A stretch of 64,000 nt of DNA from REEB95 sp035934235 (lineage in GTDB: Bacteria; Pseudomonadota; Alphaproteobacteria; ATCC43930; CGMCC-115725). The DNA is taken from NCBI GenBank assembly GCA_035934235.1, contig DASYYB010000027.1, positions 53,941 through 117,940 of the forward strand, given 5' to 3'. The notes under the pieces are model-generated. The model was not told the DNA's origin. It made no database searches and was given only the letters and a program-made list of their open reading frames with translations. The position numbers were made by a program, and so were the translations under genes. Of the stretch, positions 16,241 through 25,247 are shown in pieces; position 1 is the stretch's first letter; every line of letters starts with the position of its first letter.

Positions 16241-17918
16241 CCGGCGCGACGCCGCGGGCGCCGCCGGACAGCGCGCGAAGACCCGGGCGCCCGCGATGCG
16301 GCGGCTGCGGCTCCGCTTCCGCGCGCGTTGGCGTCTGTCGCCGCTCACGCGCCGCATCTTGACGGTCAACGTCCTGACGCTCGCGCTGCTCGGCGTCGGC
16401 GTCCTTTATCTCGGCGAGTATCAGGACAGCCTCGTCACCGCGAACATCGAATCGCTCAAGACCCAGGCCGAGATTTTCGCCGCGGCGCTCGGCGAGGGCG
16501 CCGTCGATCAGCAACGCGCCTCGTTCAAGCTCGATCCGCAGCTCGCGCGCGAAATGATGCGGCGGCTGGTCGAGCCGACCAAGACGCGGGCGCGCCTGTT
16601 CGACGAGCGCGGCAAGCTCGTCGCCGACACCAATATCCTCGAAGGCCCCGGCGGCACCGTGCAGGTCAGCCAGCTGGCGGCGCCGGACGCGAGCCTCACC
16701 GACCGGATCACCGATGCGGTCTATGGTGCGGTCGTCAGCGTCTTCCCCTGGCAGCAGGACTTTCCGCGCTATGTCGAGCCGACCACCGACAACGCCGATT
16801 CGTATCCTGACGCCGTGCACGCGCTCGCCGGCGACGTCGCGCAAAGCGTACGGGCGCGCGGCAACAACGGCTTGATCCTCACGGTCGCGGTGCCGGTGCA
16901 GCATTACCGCAAGGTTCTGGGCGCGGTGCAGCTGTCGATCGGCAGCCGCGATATCGAAAAGGCGATCCGCTCGGTCCGGATCGAGTTCATCAAGGTCTTC
17001 CTCGCCGCGCTCGGCATCACGGTTCTCCTGTCGATCTACCTTGCTGGCACGATCGCGCGGCCGATCCGACGCCTCGCGGCGGCCGCCGAATCCGTCCGGC
17101 GCCGTCCGGTGCGCGAGGCCGCGATCCCCGATCTCACCGGCCGGCACGACGAGATCGGCGATCTCTCGGGCGCGCTCCGGGAAATGACGGCCGCGCTGTG
17201 GCAGCGCGTCGGTGCGATCGAGCGTTTCGCCGCCGATGTCGCGCACGAGATCAAGAATCCGCTGACGTCGCTCAAAAGCGCGATCGAAACCGCCAGCCGG
17301 CTCAACGATCGCGAGAAGGAACGCAAGCTGCTTGCGCTCGTGCTCGAGGACGTGATGCGTCTCGATCGCCTGATTACCGACATTTCCGACGCCTCACGGC
17401 TCGATGCCGATCTGGCGCGCGACGAGTTCGCACCCGTGCCGCTCGGCAAGCTGCTGGCGACCTTGGTTCAAGTGCACGAGGCCGCGGCCAAAGACGATTC
17501 GCCGCGGCTGTTGCTGTCGTTACCGGGCGAGCCCGGAACGCCGGCCGGCGATCTGCCGGTACCCGGCATCGAAGGCCGGCTCGTCCAAGTGTTCCGCAAT
17601 CTCATCGCCAACGCGATCTCGTTCAGCCCACCCGGCAGCGCAATCCGGATCGCGGCGCGACGCGACGGCCGGGACGTCGTGGTGACGATCGACGATCAAG
17701 GGCCCGGCATTCCCGAAGGCAAATTCGCCGCGATCTTCGAGCGCTTCTATTCCGAGCGGCCGGCCGGCGAAAAATTCGGCACCCATTCCGGTCTCGGCCT
17801 GTCGATCTCGAAGCAGGTCGTCGAAAATCATCGCGGCCAGATTCGGGCCGAAAACCGCACGGACGATCGCAATCAGGTGCTGGGCGCGCGCTTCACCGTC
17901 CGGCTGCCGGCGGCCTAG
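16209..17918 (+). CDS. chvG: Sensor histidine kinase ChvG
   Basis: About 569 residues if it starts at the ATG at 16209, which overlaps chvI by 32 bases; the ATG at 16296 is an alternative and 16116 is unlikely. Order: first membrane span ILTVNVLTLALLGVGVLYL, a periplasmic stimulus-sensing domain of about 200 residues, second span VFLAALGITVLLSIYL, HAMP linker, the phospho-acceptor His346 in ADVAHEIKNPLTS, and an HATPase with NLIANAISF, DQGPGIPEG and SGLGLSISK. ChvG senses acid or envelope state and phosphorylates ChvI. All catalytic boxes are intact. Confidence 0.93.
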   Translation: MALDTATATTNRRDAAGAAGQRAKTRAPAMRRLRLRFRARWRLSPLTRRILTVNVLTLALLGVGVLYLGEYQDSLVTANIESLKTQAEIFAAALGEGAVDQQRASFKLDPQLAREMMRRLVEPTKTRARLFDERGKLVADTNILEGPGGTVQVSQLAAPDASLTDRITDAVYGAVVSVFPWQQDFPRYVEPTTDNADSYPDAVHALAGDVAQSVRARGNNGLILTVAVPVQHYRKVLGAVQLSIGSRDIEKAIRSVRIEFIKVFLAALGITVLLSIYLAGTIARPIRRLAAAAESVRRRPVREAAIPDLTGRHDEIGDLSGALREMTAALWQRVGAIERFAADVAHEIKNPLTSLKSAIETASRLNDREKERKLLALVLEDVMRLDRLITDISDASRLDADLARDEFAPVPLGKLLATLVQVHEAAAKDDSPRLLLSLPGEPGTPAGDLPVPGIEGRLVQVFRNLIANAISFSPPGSAIRIAARRDGRDVVVTIDDQGPGIPEGKFAAIFERFYSERPAGEKFGTHSGLGLSISKQVVENHRGQIRAENRTDDRNQVLGARFTVRLPAA

Positions 17919-18083
17919 GCCGCGGCTGATATTGCCCTGCAACATGGTGGGCTTCGGCGGGTGGTTTTGACCGTCGGAATCTAGAAATATCTGTTTCTTT
18001 TCAACGCCTAGGGAACTGTCAACGGTTTGGTGCACTGCCACACCATTGACATTGAAAGCGCCCCGGCGCACCTAAAGCGCCCA

Positions 18084-18536
18084 ATGCAATTGGTCCATGG
18101 CACGGCGGTGCGGTTGGGGCAGGCAGGCGTACTTCTGCGCGGCCCGTCCGGCAGCGGTAAATCCGATTTGGCGCTTCGCTTGATCGAAGCGGGCGCGTCC
18201 CTGATTGCCGACGATCAGGTCGCGCTGGCGCTCGACAACGCGGAGGTCTGGCTGAGTGCGCCGCCGGCCATCGCCGGCATGATCGAGGCGCGCGGCGTCG
18301 GCATCCTTCGCCTGCCGCGGGCGCCACGCGCCGCCTTGCGCCTGGTGTGCGATCTGGTGCCGCGCGACCAGGTTGAACGTCTGCCGGAGCGTGGCGACTG
18401 CACGTTGCTCGGCGTGACGGTGCCGCGACTGGCGCTGTGCGCCTTCGACGCTTCGGCGCCGGCCAAGCTTCGCTTCGCGTTGCGGGCGGTGACCGGCGAA
18501 GCCATTGCCACCGAGCCGCTGTCGGTCCAGCCGTGA
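18084..18536 (+). CDS. hprK: HPr kinase/phosphorylase, short alphaproteobacterial form
   Basis: 150 residues from the ATG at 18084; upstream in-frame TTG/GTG codons at 18027-18030 would add 18-19 residues and cannot be excluded. It has only the catalytic half of HprK: P-loop GPSGSGKSD, Walker-B region LIADDQV and the family signature IEARGVGIL. The N-terminal regulatory domain of Firmicute HprK is missing, which is normal in this class. It should phosphorylate the regulatory serine of the HPr encoded 1.3 kb downstream. Its stop overlaps the GTG of rapZ (GTGA). Confidence 0.92.
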   Translation: MQLVHGTAVRLGQAGVLLRGPSGSGKSDLALRLIEAGASLIADDQVALALDNAEVWLSAPPAIAGMIEARGVGILRLPRAPRAALRLVCDLVPRDQVERLPERGDCTLLGVTVPRLALCAFDASAPAKLRFALRAVTGEAIATEPLSVQP

Positions 18537-19459
18537 CGCCCAATTCCGTCCGTACGCGTCTTCTGGTGGTGACCGGCTTGTCGGGCGCGGGACGTTCGAC
18601 CGCGCTCAAGGCGCTCGAGGACATGGGGTACGAGGCGGTCGACAATTTGCCGCTGTCGCTGCTGCCCAGCCTGATCGGCCCGCGTGCCGCGATGGCGCCG
18701 CTGGCGATCGGCGTCGATGTGCGCACGCGCGACTTTGCGGTCCCGTCGCTGGTCAAGGCGCTGGACGAGCTGACCGCCGGCCGGGCAATCGATCTCAAGC
18801 TGCTGTTCCTCGATTGCGATGACGATCATCTCGAGCGGCGCTTCACCGAGACCCGGCGGCGGCATCCGCTGGCGCTGGAACGGCCGGTCGCCGACGGCAT
18901 CCGGCTCGAGCGTCAGCGCGTCTGGCCGCTGCGCGACCGCGCCGACCTCGTGATCGATACCAGCGCCCTGGCGCCGGGCGATCTCAAGCGCTTGCTGCAA
19001 GGCCATTTCGCTTTGACGTCACAGCCCGGCGTCACCGTCGCGGTGACGTCGTTTTCGTATCGTCATGGTCTGCCGCGCGACGCCGACCTGGTCTTCGACA
19101 TGCGCTTCCTGCGCAATCCGCATTACGTGCCGGCGTTGCAGCCGCTATCGGGCCGCGATCGCGCCGTCGCCGCCTTCATCGAGGCCGATCCCGATTTTGC
19201 ACCCCGCTTCGAGGAAATGGCCGGGTGGCTCGACCACCTGCTGCCGCGCTACGAAGCCGAGGGCAAAAGCTATCTCACCATCGCCATCGGCTGTACCGGC
19301 GGCCGTCATCGCTCGGTCTACGTCGCCGAGCGGTTGGCGGCGCGGCTTGCGGCCGATGGGCGGCGCATCGCCCTGATGCATCGCGATCTCAACCGGCCGG
19401 GCGAAGCCGGCCCGCATCCCGCCGAGCTGCCGGCGCCTCCCGTGAAGGATATTGCATGA
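18533..19459 (+). CDS. rapZ: RapZ-family nucleotide-binding regulator
   Basis: 308 residues from the GTG at 18533, which overlaps the hprK stop. The N-terminal P-loop domain has VVTGLSGAGRSTALKAL and the motif GYEAVDNLP; the C-terminal half has the family signature IGCTGGRHRSVYVAE. In E. coli RapZ delivers small RNAs of the glmS circuit to RNase E. In alphaproteobacteria, where GlmY/GlmZ are not known, the partner is unclear, but the fixed position between HPr kinase and EIIA-Man argues for a PTS-linked role. The stop overlaps the next start (ATGA). Confidence 0.94.
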   Translation: MTPNSVRTRLLVVTGLSGAGRSTALKALEDMGYEAVDNLPLSLLPSLIGPRAAMAPLAIGVDVRTRDFAVPSLVKALDELTAGRAIDLKLLFLDCDDDHLERRFTETRRRHPLALERPVADGIRLERQRVWPLRDRADLVIDTSALAPGDLKRLLQGHFALTSQPGVTVAVTSFSYRHGLPRDADLVFDMRFLRNPHYVPALQPLSGRDRAVAAFIEADPDFAPRFEEMAGWLDHLLPRYEAEGKSYLTIAIGCTGGRHRSVYVAERLAARLAADGRRIALMHRDLNRPGEAGPHPAELPAPPVKDIA

Positions 19460-19860
19460 TCGGTATGGTTCTCGTGACGCATGGCCGTTTGGCGGCGGAG
19501 TTCATCGCCGCGCTCGAGCACGTCGTCGGTCCGCAGCGCAACATCGCCGCTATCTGTATCGGCCCGGAAGACGACATGGAGAAGCGGCGTCAGGACATCC
19601 TCCGGTCGGTCGAGGAAGTCGGCAGCGGCGACGGCGTCGTGCTGCTGACCGACATGTTCGGCGGCACGCCCTCGAATCTGGCGATTTCGATCATGGACAA
19701 GGCCAAGGTCGAGGTCATTGCCGGCGTCAATTTGCCGATGCTGATCAAGCTCGCGAGCCTGCGTCAGACCGAATCGCTGGCCGACGCGGTGCGCGGCGCG
19801 CAGGAAGCCGGCCGCAAATACATCAACGTTGCCTCGCAGCTTCTGGCCGACGTCCGCTGA
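19456..19860 (+). CDS. PTS EIIA component, mannose family
   Basis: 134 residues. The phosphorylatable His9 lies in LVTHG, and the later motif LLTDMFGGTPSN is that of the ManX IIA fold. No IIB, IIC or IID gene accompanies it, so it is the terminal acceptor of a regulatory rather than sugar-importing PTS (ManX- or PtsM-like of alphaproteobacteria). It overlaps rapZ by 4 bases and HPr by one base (TGATG). Confidence 0.93.
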   Translation: MIGMVLVTHGRLAAEFIAALEHVVGPQRNIAAICIGPEDDMEKRRQDILRSVEEVGSGDGVVLLTDMFGGTPSNLAISIMDKAKVEVIAGVNLPMLIKLASLRQTESLADAVRGAQEAGRKYINVASQLLADVR

Positions 19861-20162
19861 TGGCGGAGTCGGCCGCCGGCGCCGCCGCGCCCGCCCAAGT
19901 CAACCGCTCCGTCACCATCTGCAATCAACGCGGGCTGCACGCGCGCGCCGCCGCCCGCTTCGTCAAACTCGCTTTCGAATACGACGCCGAGATCACCGTC
20001 ACGAAAGCCGGCGCATCGGTCTCCGGCCGGTCTATCATGGGCCTGATGATGCTCGCCGCGGGCCCCGGCAGCGTCGTCGACTTGAGCGCCACCGGGCCCG
20101 ATGCCGCGCGCGCGATCGACGCGCTCGTGGCGCTGATCACTGGCGGCTTCAATGAGGACTGA
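19860..20162 (+). CDS. ptsH: Phosphocarrier protein HPr
   Basis: 100 residues, with an Ala-rich leader of about 12 residues before the HPr fold. The phospho-transfer His is His27 (NQRGLHARAA), and the HprK target Ser is Ser58 (GRSIMGLMML), so both phosphorylation sites are present. It receives phosphate from EI and passes it to the EIIA encoded just upstream. The ATG overlaps the EIIA stop (TGATG), and the 3' end overlaps ptsI by 11 bases. Confidence 0.95.
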   Translation: MAESAAGAAAPAQVNRSVTICNQRGLHARAAARFVKLAFEYDAEITVTKAGASVSGRSIMGLMMLAAGPGSVVDLSATGPDAARAIDALVALITGGFNED

Positions 20163-21921
20163 CGGCGGACACGGCGAACGGCGGCTGCAAGGTCTCGGGA
20201 TCGCGCCCGGGATCGCCATCGGCCGCGCCTTCATCAGCGACAGTGGCGCGATCGCGGTTCCGGAACGCCGCATCGAGCCGGCGGAGGTCGAAGGCGAGCA
20301 GAAGCGTTTCGCCCAGGCCGTCGAAATCGCGATCAAGCAGCTCAAGAAGCTCAAGACCAAGGCGGTGGCGCTGCCCGGCACGGCCGCGGAGGAGATGGGC
20401 TATCTCCTCGACGCGCATCTCGCGATGCTGACGCGCTCGCGTTTCGTCCGCGGCGTCGAGCGCCGCATCGTCGAGGACCGGGTCAATGCCGAGCGCGCGG
20501 TGGCGCTCGAAATCGAGGGCATGGGCGAAAGCTTCGCGGCGATGGGCGATGCCTATCTTGCGGCGCGGATCGAGGATGTTCGCGTGGTCGGGCAGCGGTT
20601 GCTCCGTAACCTGACCAAGACGCCGTACGCCACGTTCAAGTCGCTCGCCGAAGGCACCATTGTGTTGGCCGAGGAGCTGAGCCCGGCCGATATCGCCTTG
20701 ATGGATCCAAAGCAGGTCAAAGGCTTCGCCAGCGTGCTCGGCGGTGCCGAGGGCCACACCGCAATCATGGCGCGGGCGCTCGGCATCCCGGCGGTGCTCG
20801 GCATCACCGACCTGCTCAAGGATGCGGCGCCGGGCGACGTCGTGGCGCTCGATGGCAGCACCGGCGAGGTCGTGCTGCGGCCGAGCGCCGCGACCCACAC
20901 GCGGTTCGAGAAACGCCGCGTGGCGATCGAACGCGCCGGCCGCGGCCTGGCGCGGCTCAAGCGCCTGCCTGCCGAAACCCGCGACGGCGCCGAAATCGTG
21001 CTCCAGGCTAATCTCGAGCTGCCGCGCGAGATCGGCCAGGCACTCTCCGTTGGCGCCCAGGGTCTCGGCCTGGTGCGAACCGAATTCCTTTACATGAATC
21101 GCGACGACCTGCCAGACGAAGACGAGCAGTACGCCTCCTATCTCGAACTGGTTCGCGGCATGGACGGCAAGCCCGTGACGCTTCGAACGCTCGACATCGG
21201 CGGCGACAAGCTGGCGGCGCCGCTTGCCGAGCTGATGGAGGGCGAAGGCAACAATCCCGCGCTCGGGTTGCGCGCCATCCGGCTGTCGCTCAAGGAGCGC
21301 AGCCTGCTCGACGCCCAGTTCGCCGCCATGGTGCGCGCCGCCGCGCACGGCCCGGTGCGCATCCTGCTGCCGATGATTTCGAGCGTCGGCGAGGTCCGTG
21401 CCGCACGCGAGTATCTCGCGCAGGTCGCGCGGCGCCTCAAGCGGCGCGGCGTGCGTGTGCCCGACGAGTTGCCGCCGTTGGGCGTGATGATCGAAATTCC
21501 CGGCGCGGCGCTGGCCGCCGACGCCATGGCGGCCGCCGCCGATTTCTTCGCCATCGGCACTAATGACCTGATCCAATATGCGCTGGCGGTCGATCGCGGC
21601 GACGAGCGCGTCGCCTATTTGCACAATCCGCTGCATCCGGCGGTGTTGCGGCTGATCCAGTTCGCCGTCGAGGCGGCGCTGCGCGCCCAGATCCCGATCA
21701 GCCTGTGCGGCGAGATGGCTGGCGATCCGCGCTACACCGCGCTGCTCCTCGGGCTCGGCATCCGGGATCTGTCGATGGCGCCCGCCAACGTGCCGCGCGT
21801 CAAGCAGCGCATTCGCGCCATGGACCTGACGGCGGCGACTCAGCGCGCGCGTGCGATCATGGATCAGCTCGACGACGCCCGTATCGCCAGCCTGCTCGAC
21901 GATTTCAACGAGCTCGCCTGA
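20152..21921 (+). CDS. ptsI: PTS enzyme I (phosphoenolpyruvate-protein phosphotransferase)
   Basis: 589 residues, without the N-terminal GAF domain that marks the nitrogen-type PtsP, so it is an ordinary enzyme I. The phospho-histidine is His202 in GGAEGHTAIMARA. The PEP-binding barrel shows GLVRTEFLYM, the FFAIGTNDLIQY region and the active-site Cys in LCGEMAGDP. It draws phosphate from PEP, the product of the nearby PckA, which links gluconeogenic flux to this regulatory chain. Last gene of the hprK-rapZ-EIIA-ptsH-ptsI overlap series; it converges on the reductase gene. Confidence 0.95.
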   Translation: MRTDGGHGERRLQGLGIAPGIAIGRAFISDSGAIAVPERRIEPAEVEGEQKRFAQAVEIAIKQLKKLKTKAVALPGTAAEEMGYLLDAHLAMLTRSRFVRGVERRIVEDRVNAERAVALEIEGMGESFAAMGDAYLAARIEDVRVVGQRLLRNLTKTPYATFKSLAEGTIVLAEELSPADIALMDPKQVKGFASVLGGAEGHTAIMARALGIPAVLGITDLLKDAAPGDVVALDGSTGEVVLRPSAATHTRFEKRRVAIERAGRGLARLKRLPAETRDGAEIVLQANLELPREIGQALSVGAQGLGLVRTEFLYMNRDDLPDEDEQYASYLELVRGMDGKPVTLRTLDIGGDKLAAPLAELMEGEGNNPALGLRAIRLSLKERSLLDAQFAAMVRAAAHGPVRILLPMISSVGEVRAAREYLAQVARRLKRRGVRVPDELPPLGVMIEIPGAALAADAMAAAADFFAIGTNDLIQYALAVDRGDERVAYLHNPLHPAVLRLIQFAVEAALRAQIPISLCGEMAGDPRYTALLLGLGIRDLSMAPANVPRVKQRIRAMDLTAATQRARAIMDQLDDARIASLLDDFNELA

Positions 21922-21939
21922 AATTGGCCGGACGCGGCG

Positions 21940-22950
21940 CTAACGCGCCGGCACGCCGGTCATGGTCGAATATTCGAAGTGCAGCGCCTCGCCGGGATGG
22001 ACGAGCGGAAAGATCGCGCGCGCCGCCAGCGCCGCTTCGGCGAAACCCGACAGGATCAGCTTGAGCTTGCCGGGATAATGCGCCACGTCGCCGACCGCGA
22101 AGATGCCCGGCTGCGAGGTGGCGCAGGTTGACGGCGCGACCGTGAGGTGGTGGCGTTCGAGTGCTAGGCCCCATTGCGCGATCGGTCCGAGGTCGGTCGC
22201 GAGACCGAAAAACGGCAGTAGCACGTCGGCCGGTAGAGTTCGCTCCTTGCCGTCGAGATTGGTGACGATCACGGCGCGTAATTGGCCATCGGCGCCGTCG
22301 AGCGCCTGAAGCTGGCACGGCGTCACCAGCTCGATCGTTCCCGCCTCGGCCAGCGCTTCGAGCCGCGCGACGCTTTCGGGCGCGGCGCGGAACTTGGCGC
22401 GGCGATGCACCACCATCACCTTTGCGGCGATCTCGGCGAGCGACAGCGCCCAATCGACCGCCGAATCGCCGCCGCCGGCGATGACCACGCGCTTGCCGCG
22501 GAAATTCTCGCGCCGGCTCACCAGGTAGAACACGCTTTTGCCTTCATAGCGCTCGATGCCGGCGAGTGGCGGCCGGTTGGGGCCGAAGGCGCCGGCGCCG
22601 GCGGCGATGATCACCGCCCGCGCCGCGACACTCGTACCGTCTGCGGTCCGCAGGGCGAAGCCGTCCTTGTGTGGCGTCAGCGCGGCTACCGGATGGCCCA
22701 GGCGGTATTCGGGCACGAACGGCGCTGCCTGCTCGACCAGCTTGTGCACGAGTTCCTGCGCTGCGATGCGCGGATAGCCGGGAATGTCGTAAATCGGCTT
22801 CTCGGGATAAAGCGCCGCGCACTGGCCGCCGGGCGCTTCAAGGGCGTCGATGACGCAGCAGCGCATTTTCAGCATGCCGCACTCGAACACCGCGAAAAGC
22901 CCGACCGGCCCCGCGCCGACGATTGCGACATCCGTTGCGGTTTCCGTCAT
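21940..22950 (-). CDS. Ferredoxin-NADP reductase (thioredoxin-reductase-like)
   Basis: 336 residues from the ATG at 22950; two upstream starts (22962, 22986) are in frame but lack support. FAD fold AIVGAGPVGLFAVFECG, the family marker IYDIPGYP, NADPH fold VIAGGGDSAVDWALSL and the late FAD contact FAVGDVAHYPGK are present. There is no redox CxxC, so it is not a thioredoxin reductase but the YumC-type ferredoxin/flavodoxin-NADP reductase common in alphaproteobacteria. It supplies or recovers electrons for ferredoxin-dependent biosynthesis. Confidence 0.9.
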   Translation of the reverse strand: MTETATDVAIVGAGPVGLFAVFECGMLKMRCCVIDALEAPGGQCAALYPEKPIYDIPGYPRIAAQELVHKLVEQAAPFVPEYRLGHPVAALTPHKDGFALRTADGTSVAARAVIIAAGAGAFGPNRPPLAGIERYEGKSVFYLVSRRENFRGKRVVIAGGGDSAVDWALSLAEIAAKVMVVHRRAKFRAAPESVARLEALAEAGTIELVTPCQLQALDGADGQLRAVIVTNLDGKERTLPADVLLPFFGLATDLGPIAQWGLALERHHLTVAPSTCATSQPGIFAVGDVAHYPGKLKLILSGFAEAALAARAIFPLVHPGEALHFEYSTMTGVPAR

Positions 22951-23029
22951 CGTGCGTACCATGCAGGCGCGCCGCGAACGGCGCAACCCCGCGGTTGCGG
23001 CGCGGAAAGCCGCAGCCTAAAACAACGCC

Positions 23030-23512
23030 GTGGGTGGAGGTGCCGCGCTTGTTCTTGCCTTGGCCAACGAGGCCGCGACCGGCCGGTTCGCCGCGCGTCT
23101 CGCGCGCCTGGCGCGGCGGGGCGACGTGATCGCGCTCCACGGCGAACTGGGCAGCGGCAAGACGACCTTCGCCCGCGCCTTCATCCGCGCGCGCCTCGGC
23201 GAGTCGCTCGAAGTGCCGAGTCCGACTTTCACACTGGTCGAGATCTATGGTGGCGGTGGCTCGGCGCCGGCAATCTGGCATTTCGACCTGTTTCGCCTGA
23301 ACGGCGCGGACGAGGCGCGCGAGCTCGGTTTCGAAGAGGCACTGGCCGACGATATCAGCCTGATCGAATGGCCCGAGCGCCTGGGGCCGCTGCTGCCGGC
23401 CGAACGGCTGGCGCTCACCTTCGCCGCCGGTCCGACGCCCGAATCGCGCAGCCTGACGGTGCAGCCGTCGGCGTCCTGGCACGACCGAATCGGGGAGCTG
23501 TCCGATGGTTGA
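23030..23512 (+). CDS. tsaE: tRNA threonylcarbamoyladenosine biosynthesis ATPase TsaE
   Basis: 160 residues, GTG start. P-loop GELGSGKTTFARA, then VPSPTFTLVEIY, HFDLFRL and IEWPERLG, the standard run of TsaE motifs. With TsaB and TsaD it makes the t6A base next to the anticodon of ANN-decoding tRNAs. Its end overlaps amgK by 8 bases; this tsaE-amgK-murU order is frequent in alphaproteobacteria. Confidence 0.94.
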   Translation: MGGGAALVLALANEAATGRFAARLARLARRGDVIALHGELGSGKTTFARAFIRARLGESLEVPSPTFTLVEIYGGGGSAPAIWHFDLFRLNGADEARELGFEEALADDISLIEWPERLGPLLPAERLALTFAAGPTPESRSLTVQPSASWHDRIGELSDG

Positions 23513-24527
23513 ACGCGCGGTGTTGATCGAACGGTTTCTCGACCAGGCGGGCTGGGGCGACGCCAAGTATGCGCCGTTGCCGGGCGATGCCTCGTTCCGG
23601 CGCTATGTCCGACTGCATGGTTCCGACAAGCGCACGGCGATGCTGATGGATGCGCCGCCGCCGCAGGAAAACGTCCGGCCCTACCTGGCGGTGGCGCGGC
23701 TGCTGCGTCGCCTGGGTCTCGGCGCGCCGGCGATCTATGGCCAGGACGCCGAGAACGGCCTGCTGCTGATCGAGGATCTGGGCGACGACACCTATACGCG
23801 GCTGCTGGCGAACGGCGAGTCCGAGGAATCGCTCTATGCGCTTGCGGTCGACGTGCTGATCGCACTGCGGCGGCGGTTCACCGCTAAGGAAATGAAAGAA
23901 GCGAAGTTCCTTGCGCCCTACGACGACCAGCGGCTCCTCGACGAGGTGGCGCTGCTGGTCGATTGGTATTGGCCGGCCATCGCCGGGGGGGCCGTCGATC
24001 CAGCGTTGCGCGCGGAATATCTGGCGCTCTGGCAAGCGGCACTGCCGGCGGCGCACAAGTTGCCGGCGACACTGGTGCTGCGCGACTTTCATGTCGACAA
24101 TCTGATGCGCGTGCGCAATCGCGACGGCCTGCTCGAATGCGGCGTCATCGATTTCCAGGACGCGGTGATCGGCTCGCCGAGCTACGATCTGGTCTCATTG
24201 CTCGAGGATGCGCGGCGCGACGTGACCGCCGATCTTGCCGCGCGCATGAAGCAGCGTTATCTCGGCGCGTTTACCGAACTCGATCACGCCGCGTTCGACG
24301 CGTCGTATGCGATCCTCGGCGCGCAGCGCAGCGCCAAGATCGTCGGCATCTTCACGCGGCTTTGCGTACGCGACGGCAAGCCGCAATATCTCGCGCACAT
24401 TCCGCGCGTCTGGCGCATCCTTCAGCGAGGCCTGCAACATCCGGCGCTGGCGCCGATGGCGGCCTGGATGGCGCGTCACATTCCCGAGGCCGAACGCAAA
24501 ATTCCCCCATGCCGTCCCGCCGCGTGA
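23505..24527 (+). CDS. amgK: N-acetylmuramate/N-acetylglucosamine kinase AmgK
   Basis: 340 residues of the aminoglycoside-phosphotransferase fold. Nucleotide-binding N lobe with GDASFRRYVR and LLIEDLGDDTY; catalytic loop LRDFHVDNLM with the general-base Asp; metal ligand IDFQDAVIGSPSYDL. AmgK phosphorylates the anomeric carbon of MurNAc and GlcNAc recovered from peptidoglycan; MurU, encoded next, then makes UDP-MurNAc. Together they bypass MurA, the fosfomycin target. The assignment rests on the fold and the tsaE-amgK-murU context. Confidence 0.92.
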   Translation: MVERAVLIERFLDQAGWGDAKYAPLPGDASFRRYVRLHGSDKRTAMLMDAPPPQENVRPYLAVARLLRRLGLGAPAIYGQDAENGLLLIEDLGDDTYTRLLANGESEESLYALAVDVLIALRRRFTAKEMKEAKFLAPYDDQRLLDEVALLVDWYWPAIAGGAVDPALRAEYLALWQAALPAAHKLPATLVLRDFHVDNLMRVRNRDGLLECGVIDFQDAVIGSPSYDLVSLLEDARRDVTADLAARMKQRYLGAFTELDHAAFDASYAILGAQRSAKIVGIFTRLCVRDGKPQYLAHIPRVWRILQRGLQHPALAPMAAWMARHIPEAERKIPPCRPAA

Positions 24528-25243
24528 ACGTTCCCGACAGCGCGATTGTGTTGGCCGCCGGGCGCGGCAAGCGCATGGGTACGCTCACTGACCAAACGCC
24601 CAAGCCGCTGATCCGGGTCGAGGGCCGCGCGCTGATCGATCATGTGCTCGATCGGCTCGCCGCCGCCGGCGTCAAGCGCGTCGTCGTCAACCTCCATTAC
24701 ATGGGCGACGCCATCGCCGCGCATCTGGCGCATCGGCACGACATCGCTATCGAATTCTCGCGCGAGGCCGAAGCGCTCGAAACCGGCGGCGGCGTGGTGA
24801 AGGCGTTGCCGCTGCTGGACGAAATTTTCTACATCCTCAACGCCGACGTTTTCTGGGTCGATGGCGCGACGATGGCGCTGCGCCAATTGGCAGCCGGATT
24901 CGACCTCGCACGCGACGACGCGCTGTTGCTGATGCAGCCGACGGCGCGCGCTGCCGGATACGACGGGCGCGGCGATTTCATGGTCGATCCCGCCGGAATC
25001 GTGCGCCGGCGCCGCGAGACCGAGGTCGTGCCGTTCGTCTTCGCCGGCATCGAAATCGCGCACCGCCGCCTGTTCGACGCCGCGCCCGCCGGCGCCTTTT
25101 CGATCAACCGGCTGTGGGATCGGGCGATCGACAACGGCCGTTTGCGCGGCCTGGTCCACGACGGCGAGTGGTATCACGTCGGCACGCCGCAGGGCCTGGC
25201 CTTGGCCGATGCGCGCGTTCACCTGAACGGGCACGAACGCTAG
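24509..25243 (+). CDS. murU: N-acetylmuramate alpha-1-phosphate uridylyltransferase MurU
   Basis: 244 residues from the ATG at 24509; the GTG at 24524 overlaps the amgK stop (GTGA) and is a credible alternative. It is a sugar-1-phosphate nucleotidyltransferase: LAAGRGKRMG, TPKPLIRVEG, then ETGGGVVKALP and NADVFW. Together with AmgK it forms the cell-wall recycling shortcut to UDP-MurNAc. The upstream open frame (from 23963) is a shadow of amgK. Confidence 0.92.
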   Translation: MPSRRVNVPDSAIVLAAGRGKRMGTLTDQTPKPLIRVEGRALIDHVLDRLAAAGVKRVVVNLHYMGDAIAAHLAHRHDIAIEFSREAEALETGGGVVKALPLLDEIFYILNADVFWVDGATMALRQLAAGFDLARDDALLLMQPTARAAGYDGRGDFMVDPAGIVRRRRETEVVPFVFAGIEIAHRRLFDAAPAGAFSINRLWDRAIDNGRLRGLVHDGEWYHVGTPQGLALADARVHLNGHER

Positions 25244-25247
25244 CCGC

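Noticed and set aside
17967..17993. A promoter between chvG and hprK (TTGACC ... TATCTG)
   Set aside because: The spacer is only 15 bases; too weak to call, although a promoter in this gap is plausible.
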